Assembly (NCBI RefSeq): GCF_017115105.1
Contig: NZ_JABXKH010000052.1
Span: forward strand, 24,253 to 88,252
DNA: 64,000 nt
Origin: Nostoc sp. NMS2
GTDB lineage: Bacteria > Cyanobacteriota > Cyanobacteriia > Cyanobacteriales > Nostocaceae
Direction: 5' to 3'
A program made the translations under genes and the position numbers. The notes beneath the pieces are model-generated. The model made no database searches. It was not told the origin of the DNA and was given only the letters and a program-made list of their open reading frames with translations. Of the stretch, positions 17,934-26,362 are shown piece after piece (the stretch's first letter is position 1; the number at the start of each line of letters is the position of its first letter).

Positions 17934-17959
17934 AAAAGCCCGCCTTGAGGTGGGCTTTT
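17934..17959 (+). terminator. rho-independent terminator of the porin gene
   Basis: AAAAGCCCGCC, loop TTGA, GGTGGGCTTTT: an 11-bp stem with one wobble pair and a T run, 39 bp after the stop codon. The A run on the other side means it could also serve the minus-strand gene that ends at 17978. Confidence 0.85.
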
Positions 17960-17977
17960 GTTCAGGAAAAAAATCAG

Positions 17978-18244
17978 CTATGTAGGATTATAATCTGGCT
18001 GATTGGATATATCTTTATCTTTAGGGGGGCGATCGCTACTCCAAGCCCACCACACAGTACCACAGTGGCAATAATAGAACTCTTGCCACTTGCGACGACG
18101 GTCTTCTGTAAGTACAGGCGATCGCCGATTTAGCCAAACTTTTTCAGCTTCTCGGCTAGTTGAGTGACAATTAGGACAGCAAAATTCATAAGCGTGTATT
18201 GCCTGATTCGTCCATTCAGGCGGGAGGATAGCAAAAGCGTCCAT
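17978..18244 (-). CDS. small zinc-ribbon-like conserved protein
   Basis: 88 residues. Two Cys clusters, FCCPNCHS (Cys22, 23, 26) and YYCHCG (Cys59, 61), are spaced like a zinc ribbon; the C-terminal 20 residues are polar. The ATG at 18244 is followed by MDAFAILPPEW. I recognise the metal-binding pattern but no named family. It is convergent with the porin gene across their shared terminator. It could bind nucleic acid or act as a small metal-binding adaptor. Confidence 0.65.
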   Translation of the reverse strand: MDAFAILPPEWTNQAIHAYEFCCPNCHSTSREAEKVWLNRRSPVLTEDRRRKWQEFYYCHCGTVWWAWSSDRPPKDKDISNQPDYNPT

Positions 18245-18512
18245 GTGGTTACAGTAATATCAATGGTTATCCAAAACTTTGAGGTTTTGAACTTGGGGGC
18301 AAACGGATACTATAAAATCCCGCCACACTATCGAACTGCTTAATCAATATTCTTATGGCTTTGTCTGAACTATTTATAAATAGCCATTTACAGATATTTT
18401 CATTAATAGAATAACCATTTAGAAAGACTGGGATAGCATCTCACAAATCAAAGGTTAACACAAATGGTAACTAAAATAATTACTATGCACATTATGGCTA
18501 ATAATTAAATTT

Positions 18513-19118
18513 ATGGAGCCAAATGTTGAAATTCGCCGTTTATTAGATGTAATGCCTGCTTCTGGTCGGATGACGACAAAAATCGTTAGCAAACCGGAAC
18601 AGGCAAAAGTGATTGATGCGTCCTTTCCCCAACCCTGGAATCAGACGCGACCGATATATATTAATTTCGATTTGTGGCATCGCCTAGCAAAGCCGCAACG
18701 AGACTTACTGATGTTACAGATGGTTAGCTGGTTGACGGGGGTGAAGTGGTTTAAACCCGATATTTATCAAGGCGTGGTGCTGGTGGGGATGTTAGGCGGC
18801 TTATTAGAAGCATCGCAGTCAGATGTGGTAGGTGTAGCCATAGCTGGGGGATTAAGTGCGATCGCTGCTTTTCGGATCTGGCGCACTAATAAATCTCAAG
18901 AGTCAGAGTTAAATGCCGATGCAGCAGCAATTCGCATCGCACAACGGCGCGGTTATTCAGAATCTGAAGCAGCGCAGCACCTGTTATCTGCCATTGAAGG
19001 GGTAGCAAAAATTGAAGGGGGTTCTGGTTTAAATTTTACTGAGTTGATTCGTTGCCAAAATCTCAGAGTGATCGCAGGTTTATCACCAGTGGGTATACCA
19101 GAAAGCTATGATAAGTAG
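18513..19118 (+). CDS. DUF3318-type conserved cyanobacterial membrane protein
   Basis: 201 residues. The N-terminus VEIRRLLDVMPASGRMTTKI and the central PIYINFDLWHRLAKPQRDLL match my memory of the cyanobacterial DUF3318 family. Two hydrophobic segments lie at about residues 87-125 (VVLVGMLGGLLEA, GVAIAGGLSAIAAF). The C-terminal part ELNADAAAIRIAQRRGYSES resembles the substrate-side helix of small M48-like peptidases, but there is no HExxH motif, so no enzyme activity is claimed. It is transcribed alone. Confidence 0.7.
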   Translation: MEPNVEIRRLLDVMPASGRMTTKIVSKPEQAKVIDASFPQPWNQTRPIYINFDLWHRLAKPQRDLLMLQMVSWLTGVKWFKPDIYQGVVLVGMLGGLLEASQSDVVGVAIAGGLSAIAAFRIWRTNKSQESELNADAAAIRIAQRRGYSESEAAQHLLSAIEGVAKIEGGSGLNFTELIRCQNLRVIAGLSPVGIPESYDK

Positions 19119-19264
19119 AATAAATGTCTCTGCTACCCATTTGTAGCAATATATGGGTTTTTGACCGCGATCGCTCCCACAACATCTAAAATTAGATGAG
19201 ATTTTGGTCTTATCTAAGCTTAATTTATACTTTTTTATCAAGTGCTTACCTAGTACCGCTTCGC

Positions 19265-19299
19265 GTAATTCGTAATTCGTAATTCGTAATTCGTAATTA
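19265..19299. repeat. short tandem repeat, five GTAATTC units
   Basis: Four perfect heptamers GTAATTC and one imperfect unit lie in tandem between two genes. The same heptamer occurs about five times at 49351-49384. These are typical short tandemly repeated sequences of Nostocales. Confidence 0.9.
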
Positions 19300-19411
19300 C
19301 CGTTGCGTAAGGGTTTTAGACATTTCAAATGGTCTGTTTATTTCCGCCGTACTGTACTAGTGTGGTAAAACTTAACTTAAATTCTGTCAGTTACTAACGG
19401 AGTTGATAGGA

Positions 19412-19603
19412 ATGGGTACTTTAATTGTTATTGGCTTGATAGGGGTTTACGGAGGTGGCGTTTGGAAGTTTTGGAATGGGTTTGGACGGACTAATTTTAA
19501 TCCAACTTTGACCAATCGCATTGGTTTATCTTTGCTATGGCCAGCTTTGTTTATTACGAATCAATCCTATCGTCGAAACTTTAGAAAAGCGTTGAAGGGT
19601 TAG
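19412..19603 (+). CDS. small conserved membrane protein, 63 residues
   Basis: Started at the ATG at 19412 with GGAG nine nt upstream. One hydrophobic N-terminal segment (TLIVIGLIGVYGGGVWKFW), then LTNRIGLSLLWPALFITNQSYRRNFRKAL. I have seen similar short proteins in other filamentous cyanobacteria but know no function. A strong ribosome site and a following stem-loop support a real gene. Confidence 0.65.
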   Translation: MGTLIVIGLIGVYGGGVWKFWNGFGRTNFNPTLTNRIGLSLLWPALFITNQSYRRNFRKALKG

Positions 19604-19672
19604 AGTTCACTATTAAGTCTAACGTTATCTAAATCTGACGGTGGCATATATCCAATATAAATCTAACCCACC

Positions 19673-19705
19673 AACCCCCTTTCCCTAGAGTGGGGAAAGG
19701 GGGTT
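19673..19705 (+). terminator. stem-loop after the 63-residue protein gene
   Basis: AACCCCCTTTCCC, six-base loop TAGAGT, GGGGAAAGGGGGTT: a 13-bp perfect stem about 70 bp after the stop codon. Only a weak T run follows (GTATTTGC), so it may be a dispersed repeat used as a terminator. Confidence 0.55.
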
Positions 19706-19814
19706 GTATTTGCTCATCCTGAAAAAATAGGAATTAGGGGAGGAATAATTTCGTAGTGTTTACAAGTGAAACCTGTTAACAATTGGAAAGTATCTTCGCT
19801 GATGAATTTGCGAA

Positions 19815-20219
19815 TTATTTGCCATTGGTGAGTAGATGGATTGCTGCACCTACAGCTGCACCATCAACAGCATTCCCAAGAGTATCTCTACTATCGCCAG
19901 TCACTACGCCAGTCACTGCGCTAGCACCTGCACCGACTCCGACATCTTGACCAATGTTCCGGTGACGGCGATTGCGAGTCTTTCTCAGACCATTTGCCCC
20001 ATTGACGGCTGCACCGGTGACACCACCTTTGACAGCATTGCCTAATACACTACCATTTCCCCTAACGGCTCCGGTGACGACGTTGGTGACAGCACCAATA
20101 CCTGCATCTCTTAGTACTTGGTCATCAGCAGCAGCCGGTTTAGCAGGAACCAAAGTTACACCAGCTAAACTTGCAGCCATGAGGCTGGGTAGAAGTGTGC
20201 GTTTTAGGATTTTATTCAT
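19815..20219 (-). CDS. secreted glycine-zipper-like small protein
   Basis: 134 residues. Clear signal peptide (MNKILKRTLLPSLMAASLAG, cleavage near PAAADD). The mature part is Gly/Ala/Val/Asn-rich, with two similar halves around NVVTGAVRGNGSVLGNAVKGG and SAVTGVVTGDSRDTLGNAVDG. Such glycine-zipper segments insert in or associate with the outer membrane. No catalytic motif. A similar protein type occurs widely in cyanobacteria without known role. Confidence 0.75.
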   Translation of the reverse strand: MNKILKRTLLPSLMAASLAGVTLVPAKPAAADDQVLRDAGIGAVTNVVTGAVRGNGSVLGNAVKGGVTGAAVNGANGLRKTRNRRHRNIGQDVGVGAGASAVTGVVTGDSRDTLGNAVDGAAVGAAIHLLTNGK

Positions 20220-20580
20220 TGTGTTACCTTCTCAAAACATCAAACAATCAATTGGCTAAAAACCAAAGTTACTAGTGGAGGATAAAATCAGATTTTTTAT
20301 CTTAACAACACAGCAACTATTTATTGTTCGAGAACATATATATAGTCGCATTTATCAAGTCATAACTGCATCTACTGAAAGCATGAATATATACTAAGCC
20401 CTGAGAGGGTCTTGCTAATTTATTAGCTGATACTAGAGATTACACATTGACAAAATTAATCAAAGATGTATTTCAGATTTTTTGGATGTAAAGTTTTATT
20501 TTTCCATTACTAGCAAGTGATTTTTGACGAGCAGCCGCATAGGGTTTACCCTATCTATCTAAAGGTAGTTGCCAAAATAA
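20220..20580. other. spacer upstream of the glycine-zipper gene
   Basis: AT-rich, with no coding frame and no strong hairpin. It must contain the promoter of the minus-strand gene that starts at 20219. TATATA-rich tracts at 20335-20400 are the only notable composition. Confidence 0.35.
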
Positions 20581-20646
20581 TCAAACTAATTCGTCGGGGT
20601 TAATATTTAATTCTCTCAGTTTAGTAGCCAAGTGTTGCGATCGCAC
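20581..20646 (-). pseudogene. possible C-terminal remnant of an Uma2/Rpn-type gene
   Basis: Directly after the crtH stop codon, a GTG (20644-20646, overlapping the stop by one base) opens 21 codons including HLATKLRELNINPDELV before a stop. That ending is typical of the C-termini of Uma2-family proteins in Nostoc. Nothing else of such a gene is present. It may be a relic fused behind crtH by deletion, or chance. Confidence 0.3.
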
Positions 20647-22139
20647 TAAAATCCTAAATCTACAGCAATCCGGTGGGCGCAAGCAAACCCAGAGAAAGCT
20701 ACTGCATTCAATCCCTGACCAGGAAAGGTACTATCCCCAACACAATAAAGTCCTGGAATGGCTGTGCGATTAAAGGGCATCTTCAATAACCCCCGCAACT
20801 TACGCCGAGGAATTGGCCCATAAGTGCCATCCTGACGACCCAAAAAGCGGCGATGGGTGCGGGGTGTGCCTACCTCTAGATAATCTAACCCGGCATCTAA
20901 ACCTGGAAAAATCTTCTCTAGGCGATCAATAATTCGCCCAGCCGCCTCTTCTTTCTTCGCTTCGTACTCACTCGGAGAAAGTTCTTGCCAATCATCAATC
21001 CAATGAGGCGTGAAGGCATGAATGATGTGATATCCACTTGGTGCTAAATCTGGGTCAAGCAATGTGGGAATCGAAACAAAAATTGTCCCTTCTGCTGCTG
21101 TCATCTTTTCCCAACCTTCCAGCAAAATATGGTGGCACTCTGTCCCCGCAGGTAAAACTGACTCTTTTACCCCTATATGTAAACTCAAGAAGCTTGGAGA
21201 TTTTTGATAATTTTGTTGCCAATTTTTCTCATTAAGTGGCATTTCTTCTGCTGGTAGTAGTTGCTCGAACGTATCCCAGCGTGTGGCATTAGAAACTATG
21301 CGTTTACCCCGATATACTTTACCATTAGCCAGTTGCACACCTACCGCTTTTCCCTTTTCTGTGAGGATTTTCGTGACTCTAGCTTGGTACTGAATCTTAC
21401 CCCCAGCTTTCTCTAGACCTTCTACCAGTTTTTGGGCAATTTGTCCCACTCCACCTTTTGGATAGTTAACTCCGCCATAATGCCTGTCAGAAAAGACCAT
21501 CCCAGCATTAATCATTGGTGTCATGTCTGACGGAACCACCGACCAGCAATAACATTCCATATCGATAAATTTCAATAGTTCGGAATCTTTGATGTAGCGT
21601 CTGGCAAAATCCCCGGCATTTTGGGGCAGATACTTAACTAAACCGAGACACGCCAAAGGACGCTGGAAAAATACCCGCAGTAAATACCGAGGTTCTTCCA
21701 GCGACAGTAAATCCATGCTGTTAAGACACTTAAATACTTTTTGGCATTCGTCATAAAAGCGACGAATCCCTTTTTCTTCATGGGGAAAATGAGCAATAAG
21801 ATTTTGCAAAAATTTTTCATAAACCCGGTCAACCTTCAGGTCTAAGCCTTGGGGTAGATGATAGTGAATCTGTACTGGATCTGCGATCGCATTTTGGCTA
21901 ACATTCACAGCTGCCAAAGCGCGGGTGAGTAAGTTTGTAGTGCCGTTTTGTCCCAGCCCAAAAATCATCGATGCGCCAACATCAAATCGATAGCCTTGGC
22001 GTTCAAAATAACCAGCGCTGCCACCTGGAATCAAATAACGTTCCAGCACCAGCACTTTCGCTCCCTTCGCCGCTAGTTGGGTCGCTGTTACTAACCCGCC
22101 AATACCAGATCCAATCACGATCGCATCAATATCTTCCAT
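20646..22139 (-). CDS. crtH: carotenoid (prolycopene) cis-trans isomerase CrtISO
   Basis: 497 residues. FAD-binding Rossmann motif at the N-terminus ([18 protein letters not shown], then [17 protein letters not shown]). Family-specific [14 protein letters not shown] and [10 protein letters not shown] segments. The C-terminal FAD motif is [20 protein letters not shown]. The full length matches cyanobacterial CrtH. It converts poly-cis-lycopene to all-trans lycopene in carotenoid synthesis, at the membrane. The start ATG at 22139 is preceded on the minus strand by AAGGACAAAA, part of a heptamer repeat tract that thus supplies the ribosome site. Monocistronic here; crtP/crtQ are not nearby. Confidence 0.93.
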   Translation of the reverse strand: MEDIDAIVIGSGIGGLVTATQLAAKGAKVLVLERYLIPGGSAGYFERQGYRFDVGASMIFGLGQNGTTNLLTRALAAVNVSQNAIADPVQIHYHLPQGLDLKVDRVYEKFLQNLIAHFPHEEKGIRRFYDECQKVFKCLNSMDLLSLEEPRYLLRVFFQRPLACLGLVKYLPQNAGDFARRYIKDSELLKFIDMECYCWSVVPSDMTPMINAGMVFSDRHYGGVNYPKGGVGQIAQKLVEGLEKAGGKIQYQARVTKILTEKGKAVGVQLANGKVYRGKRIVSNATRWDTFEQLLPAEEMPLNEKNWQQNYQKSPSFLSLHIGVKESVLPAGTECHHILLEGWEKMTAAEGTIFVSIPTLLDPDLAPSGYHIIHAFTPHWIDDWQELSPSEYEAKKEEAAGRIIDRLEKIFPGLDAGLDYLEVGTPRTHRRFLGRQDGTYGPIPRRKLRGLLKMPFNRTAIPGLYCVGDSTFPGQGLNAVAFSGFACAHRIAVDLGF

Positions 22140-22140
22140 T

Positions 22141-22190
22141 TTTGTCCTTTGTCATTTGTCCCTTGTCATTTGTCCCTTGTTCTTTGCCTA
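22141..22190. repeat. heptamer tract (TTTGTCA/CTTGTCC) in the crtH leader
   Basis: About six imperfect 7-bp units (TTTGTCC, TTTGTCA, CTTGTCA) begin one base outside the crtH start codon. On the sense strand they read as AAATGAC/AAGGGAC units. A related tract lies immediately before trpC at 58680-58718. Confidence 0.85.
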
Positions 22191-22209
22191 GAGTCAATCA
22201 ATATTTAAC

Positions 22210-22341
22210 GCGGTGTGCAACTTTCTCTCAAACCTAACCCCCAACCCCAACCCTTGTAGCGTTGGGGAGCAAGACTTAAAGCCTCTCCCCGAAGCGGAGA
22301 GAGGAATGGAAGCGGGGTTTTAAGAATAAGTTGCACATCGC
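22210..22341. repeat. 132-bp TIR element with the 'CCTCTCTCC' core block
   Basis: The ends GCGGTGTGCAACTT and AAGTTGCACATCGC are inverted repeats with one mismatch. The interior contains the reverse complement of the block seen at 22752 and 31661 (CCCCCAACCCC, TTGGGGAGCAAGA, AAAGCCTCTCCCCG). Non-coding. Confidence 0.65.
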
Positions 22342-22365
22342 ATTATTTACCAATGACCAATACTT

Positions 22366-22450
22366 CGACTTACCTCGACTTCGCTCGGCACAAGTCGCTC
22401 AGTACAAGTGACCAATGACCAATACTTCGACTACGCTCAGTACAAGTGAC
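22366..22450. repeat. dispersed palindromic repeat, two partial copies
   Basis: TACTTCGACTTACCTCGACT...CGGCACAAGTCGCTCAGTAC is followed by a shorter TACTTCGACTACGCTCAGTA unit and CCAATGACC heptamers. Further copies lie near 5093, 32740, 58628 and 62114. The stretch 22451-22751 after it shows no supported gene; a 90-codon frame at 22415 runs through the repeat and was not called. Confidence 0.7.
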
Positions 22451-22751
22451 CAATCAAAAAAAAGAGGGACGAGCCTGCTACTGCTGACTAATCCCGTCTG
22501 CCGATCCTTAAAAGAGAGGAGAACACTGGATAATAATATAGCCTTGATTGAGAATAGATGTCAACTACTAATGAAAAACTTTATCAATAAATTTGAGAGG
22601 ATTAATTTTAGCTGTCAACGAAGAGGAAAAAGGGCAGGAAGCTTTCTAGCAAGGGGGAGAACCTCATTAATAAGTTTAGGGTCTTGAAATCAGGACGTAT
22701 AAACCCCGTGCGTTGCGTCTGGTAGACGCGTAGCGGCTTCTCGGAGAGTAA

Positions 22752-22901
22752 TATAGCGGTTCTCGTTTGTATGCAATACACTTTGACCTCTCTCCAAACC
22801 TCTCTCCTAAAAGGAGAGAGGCTTTGAATCTTACTCCCCTTCCCTACAAGGGAAGGGGCTGGGGGTTAGGTCTGTATTGGACTCAACTGAGAAGCGCTAT
22901 A
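22752..22901. repeat. 150-bp TIR element, copy 1
   Basis: It starts TATAGCGGTTCTCGTTT and ends AACTGAGAAGCGCTATA. The outer 28 bp at each end are imperfect inverted repeats (up to CAATAC). The interior carries two hairpins, CCTCTCTCC/GGAGAGAGG and CCCTTCCCT/AGGGAAGGGG. A second copy of exactly 150 bp is at 31661-31810. Confidence 0.8.
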
Positions 22902-23083
22902 AATGTTTGTGTTTTGAGCATAAATAAATTTAGAGGATTGAAACCCTTGATTGCTGGGGAATTCCAGACTTTTTCCCCCCTGCCCCCTGCCCCCTGCTCC
23001 CCTGCCTTTTGGTCAGCCGGATGCAGGAAAGAGTATTATGGTGTTTCAGTTCTTGTACAATAAAAAGTCGCCTATTTCTGGCT
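22902..23083. other. upp leader with GC-rich heptamer tract
   Basis: It contains pyrimidine-rich CCCCCTGCCCCCTGCTCCCC around 22976-23005, of the same kind as the GGCAGGG tract at 56709. No gene. Confidence 0.4.
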
Positions 23084-23734
23084 ATGACGCTACAATTGCG
23101 CGTTTATGTTCCACCCCATCCCCTGATCAAACACTGGCTGGCAGTCGCCCGTGATGCAGGCACGCCTTCAGTATTATTTCGCAGCGCCATGACTGAGTTG
23201 GGAAGATGGCTGACTTATGAAGCTGCGCGAGACTGGTTGCCGACCCAAGAAACAGCAGTGCAGACTCCTTTGGATACCTGTCAAGCAACTGTGATCGATC
23301 CGCAAATACCAGTAGCAGTAGTACCGATTCTGCGGGCTGGACTAGGATTACTTGAAGGAGCGCAGACTTTATTACCTTTGGCATCGATTTACCATCTTGG
23401 CTTGGCGCGAGATGAAGAAACACTGCAACCTCATTGTTATCTGAACAAGTTGCCAGAAAAATTTGCCCCTCAAACACGAGTGTTAATTACCGATCCCATG
23501 TTGGCAACAGGAGGGTCGATTATGGCTACAATGGCAGAATTAACACAACGGGGCGCTGACCCGTCCCTGACCCGGATTGTTTGCGTAGTGGCGGCTCCAC
23601 CAGCTTTGCAAAAATTGAGTGAAGCTTATCCAGGTTTAATAGTTTACACCGCTACTATTGACGAAAAACTGGACAGTAAGGGGTTTATTGTACCGGGATT
23701 AGGAGATGCAGGCGATCGCACATTTGGGACTTAA
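23084..23734 (+). CDS. upp: uracil phosphoribosyltransferase
   Basis: 216 residues from the ATG at 23084; a longer frame upstream is not family-like. The start MTLQLRVYVPPHPLIKHWL and VVPILRAGLGLLEGA are conserved. The PRPP-binding loop is VLITDPMLATGGSIMAT, and the uracil-site C-terminus is GFIVPGLGDAGDRTFGT. It makes UMP from uracil and PRPP (pyrimidine salvage) in the cytosol. Cyanobacterial length and C-terminus are as expected. It stands alone on its transcript or with the following small genes. Confidence 0.93.
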   Translation: MTLQLRVYVPPHPLIKHWLAVARDAGTPSVLFRSAMTELGRWLTYEAARDWLPTQETAVQTPLDTCQATVIDPQIPVAVVPILRAGLGLLEGAQTLLPLASIYHLGLARDEETLQPHCYLNKLPEKFAPQTRVLITDPMLATGGSIMATMAELTQRGADPSLTRIVCVVAAPPALQKLSEAYPGLIVYTATIDEKLDSKGFIVPGLGDAGDRTFGT

Positions 23735-23811
23735 GCTAGTATGCAGCTAGGGCGGATGAAGATAGCATAACTACTGTAAAAGTTGCAAGGTTTGTTGAAG
23801 GCGGTAAAGAT

Positions 23812-24162
23812 ATGAGTCAACGAGATGGTTTTAGCAGTGGTTTTTTAGCAGGGGCCTTTGTCGGTGGCGTATTTGGCGGTGTTATCGGCGCACTAATTGC
23901 TTCTCGACGCAATTCCGAATTGGTAGCAGACGACGAGGTAGAACTGACAGATAGCCAAGTCGAAGCTAGGAAAATAGCAGCAAAGCGCCGTCAGATGAAA
24001 GCCTCAGAGAGTGACAGCATCGGCATAGAAACGGCTAGGCGATCGCTAGAAGATAAAATTGCCCAGCTAAATGCCACAATTGATGATGTGCGAAAGCAAC
24101 TCGGAAATGTTAGCGATTCACCCCAAGCAACCAATGACCGCGCCCTGACTAAAGATTCGTGA
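23812..24162 (+). CDS. YtxH-like small membrane-anchored protein
   Basis: 116 residues. A Gly-rich hydrophobic N-terminal segment (SGFLAGAFVGGVFGGVIGALIASRR is its span, residues 8-33) is followed by a charged, helical C-terminal half (SLEDKIAQLNATIDDVRKQL). This architecture is that of YtxH-type proteins and is common beside yggT in cyanobacteria. Role unknown; a membrane-bound coiled-coil scaffold is possible. It lies 78 bp after upp and 128 bp before yggT. Confidence 0.65.
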   Translation: MSQRDGFSSGFLAGAFVGGVFGGVIGALIASRRNSELVADDEVELTDSQVEARKIAAKRRQMKASESDSIGIETARRSLEDKIAQLNATIDDVRKQLGNVSDSPQATNDRALTKDS

Positions 24163-24290
24163 GGTTTGTTCAGGCGTGGTGAAAGTGTCAAGTGTGGTAA
24201 ATGTGAAATACGCAAACACTTTTGACTTTGGACTAAATTAAAATTAAAAGATAGACCGCGTTTGACACTTAGTAGGAAACCAACAAATCC

Positions 24291-24542
24291 ATGTACCTTC
24301 TGATTAACACTCTGGCCAGTTTCATCCAGATTTATACCGTTTTGCTAATTATTCGGGTTTTATTGACCTGGTTCCCCAATATCAACTGGTACAACCAACC
24401 CTTTACCACTTTGAGCCAGATAACCGATCCTTATCTTAATCTGTTCCGCTCAATCATTCCCCCTTTAGGCGGTATGGATTTTTCCGCAATGCTAGCGATC
24501 ATACTGCTTCAAGTAGTAGGTGGTGGTCTGCAATCCATCTGA
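24291..24542 (+). CDS. YggT/Ycf19 family membrane protein
   Basis: 83 residues with two hydrophobic segments. The signature is VLLIIRVLLTWFPNINW...PFTTLSQITDPYLNLFRSIIPPLGGMDFS, diagnostic for the YggT/YlmG/Ycf19 family. Members act in membrane-protein or cytochrome maturation and in cell or nucleoid organisation in plastids and cyanobacteria. Complete at family length; start ATG at 24291. Confidence 0.9.
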   Translation: MYLLINTLASFIQIYTVLLIIRVLLTWFPNINWYNQPFTTLSQITDPYLNLFRSIIPPLGGMDFSAMLAIILLQVVGGGLQSI

Positions 24543-24655
24543 TAACACAGAATTTGCAGTTTGCTCCATGTTTAACTAATGAATTTTAGGTCTGGGCTAA
24601 CCAGCTCAGACTTATATAAAGTCAAGGCTAATAAGGATAATCATGGATGCGATAA

Positions 24656-25456
24656 TTGAAAACTGACGCTATATTCTACGATATATTTCAAGAATTTCCT
24701 AGTATTTTATTTGATCTTATTGGTCAATCTAATACTAATACCAATGCTTATAAGTTTATTGCACCAGAAATTAAACAACGTTCTTTTCGTTTAGATGGAG
24801 TATTTTCTCCTCTAGAAGGATTTGGTAATGAACCGCTTTATTTTGTAGAAGTTCAATTTTACAAAGATGAAGAATTTTATGACCGTCTATTTACAAGTAT
24901 TTTCCTTTACTTTTCTCAATATAAACCAGTCACTTCTGAGTGGTATGCAATAGTTATTTATGATAAGCACAGTAATGAAATATCCTGTCCTTTGCGTTAT
25001 CACGCCTTGTTAGAGCCTCATTTACGCTGCTTTTATTTGGATGAACTTGAGGTAGTAGCCGAAGAATCTCTGGGTGTAGGAATTGTACGATTGGTTGTAG
25101 AAACTAACAATAAAGCCCCAGAACTTGCTAAACAGTTAATTGACAAAGCTAGATTGGAATTAGCCGATGTTCTCACCCAAAGAAAAGTTTTAGAATTTAT
25201 AGAAGAGATTATTGTTTACAAGTTTCCCAATTCTAACAGAGAGGAGATAGAAACTATGCTGAATTTAAATTTGCTAAAACAAACCAGAGTTTATCAAGAA
25301 GCAAAAGAAGAAGCAAAAGAAGAAGTAAAACAAGAAGCAAAAGAAGAAGTAAAGCTAGAGCTAGTAACTAAATTAGTACAAAAAGGGCTAAGTATTCAGG
25401 AAATAGCAGAATTATTAGAATTAGACGTTGAAATCATCAGGAAATCTCTTAATTAG
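24656..25456 (+). CDS. Rpn-family (DUF2887) PD-(D/E)XK nuclease-like protein
   Basis: 266 residues. The frame opens with TTG at 24656 directly after an in-frame TAA, and the protein starts KTDAIFYDIFQEFP exactly where relatives start with MKTD, so TTG must serve as start or the gene has lost its ATG. The nuclease core has Asp47 (FRLDGVF) and Glu65-x-Gln67 (FVEVQF). Towards the C-terminus comes a Glu/Lys repeat region (EEAKEEVKQEAKEEVK), then a short helix-turn-helix-like end LSIQEIAELLELDVEII. Rpn proteins promote recombination-linked DNA cleavage and are often mobile; Nostoc has many. The next 320 bp are a TIR element. Confidence 0.85.
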   Translation: MKTDAIFYDIFQEFPSILFDLIGQSNTNTNAYKFIAPEIKQRSFRLDGVFSPLEGFGNEPLYFVEVQFYKDEEFYDRLFTSIFLYFSQYKPVTSEWYAIVIYDKHSNEISCPLRYHALLEPHLRCFYLDELEVVAEESLGVGIVRLVVETNNKAPELAKQLIDKARLELADVLTQRKVLEFIEEIIVYKFPNSNREEIETMLNLNLLKQTRVYQEAKEEAKEEVKQEAKEEVKLELVTKLVQKGLSIQEIAELLELDVEIIRKSLN

Positions 25457-25469
25457 AGAACTTCTCCTA

Positions 25470-25790
25470 AGAGGATGTTTGAAAAGTCTTTTTCTCGGTA
25501 GCAAATACTTTGAGATCCCCCTAAATCCACGCCACTTGCTTCACTACAGCGCAACTCTTGGAGACGCTTTGCGTTAAGCGAATCTATGCCGTACCACTTC
25601 GTGGAAGCAAGCTAGCAAGAGCGTCTCTAAGAGTTGGCTTTACGCGCATCCTGCGGCGGGGGAGACCCCTGTTCCCGCAGTGGCTCCCCTTAAAGAAGGG
25701 GGACTTTGACTCTTCCCCCTTTCTTAAGGGGGGCTAGGGGGGATCAATAAGTGCCTAAAATCACAGCCAACCACTTTTCAAACAACCTCT
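25470..25790. mobile_element. 321-bp non-autonomous TIR element
   Basis: The ends AGAGGATGTTTGAAAAGT and ACTTTTCAAACAACCTCT are 18-bp inverted repeats with one mismatch. Sub-terminal GATCCCCCTAAAT and GGGGGATCAATAAG also pair. The interior has GCGCAACTCTTGGAGACGCT, GCGTCTCTAAGAGTTGG and CGCATCCTGCGGCGGGGG, found also in the 335-bp element at 10926, whose ends are unrelated. No coding frame. Confidence 0.75.
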
Positions 25791-25930
25791 AAAGTAGTAT
25801 TTTACTAATGGAAGGAGCATCGCTACACACTACATTCTGTGAAGGGACTATTTTTATTTGTCCACTATTCATCCCGACACTGAATCTTTGGATAAAGTGC
25901 GGAACTTATAGAGGGAAAAGTTAAAGTTTA

Positions 25931-26362
25931 TTACCTACGCACTTGACCACTAAAACCAGCAGCCTTAAACTGCTTCAGCTTCAACGGAGTAGGTTGATTT
26001 GCAGGTACAGTAATTCTCAGTTCAAAATCGCTAATACCTGTTGGTACTTCAGGAATAGAACCTAAGCGAGTCCGGTTTTGCATCACTGAGTCATTGTTGG
26101 CATCGTAGATACGTCCAAAAATATCTGCGTCGTAGACTGTTTTATTAGTGCTATTTTCTGCTTTGCCAATGACCATAAAACAATTAGCAGCCGCACTACC
26201 ACTACTGATAACAGCCCCTTGTGCAAGTTCTGGTGGACAATCTTTATAAGAAACATCAAATAATCTAATCTGTGTCAACGCTATAGCAGGGGGAGTAATC
26301 ACCCACGATAGAAAGGCGATGAGACAGGAAATAAAAACGACCGTGAGTGACCGCAACCGCAT
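25931..26362 (-). CDS. conserved exported protein of unknown function
   Basis: 143 residues. N-terminal signal peptide (LTVVFISCLIAFLSWVITPP, cleavage near AIA-LTQ). The mature part contains two Cys (YKDCPPEL, AANCFMV) and a beta-rich segment GKAENSTNKTVYDADIFGRIYDANND resembling an FxLYD/immunoglobulin-like fold used for extracytoplasmic binding. I do not recognise a named family with certainty. It stands alone between a TIR element and a divergent gene. Confidence 0.65.
   Translation of the reverse strand: MRLRSLTVVFISCLIAFLSWVITPPAIALTQIRLFDVSYKDCPPELAQGAVISSGSAAANCFMVIGKAENSTNKTVYDADIFGRIYDANNDSVMQNRTRLGSIPEVPTGISDFELRITVPANQPTPLKLKQFKAAGFSGQVRR

Noticed and set aside
18513..19118. M48-like peptidase reading of the DUF3318 protein
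   Set aside because: There is an ELNADAAAI helix but no HExxH zinc motif.
22415..22687. 90-codon plus-strand frame between crtH and upp
   Set aside because: It begins inside a dispersed palindromic repeat and heptamers and shows no recognisable protein features.
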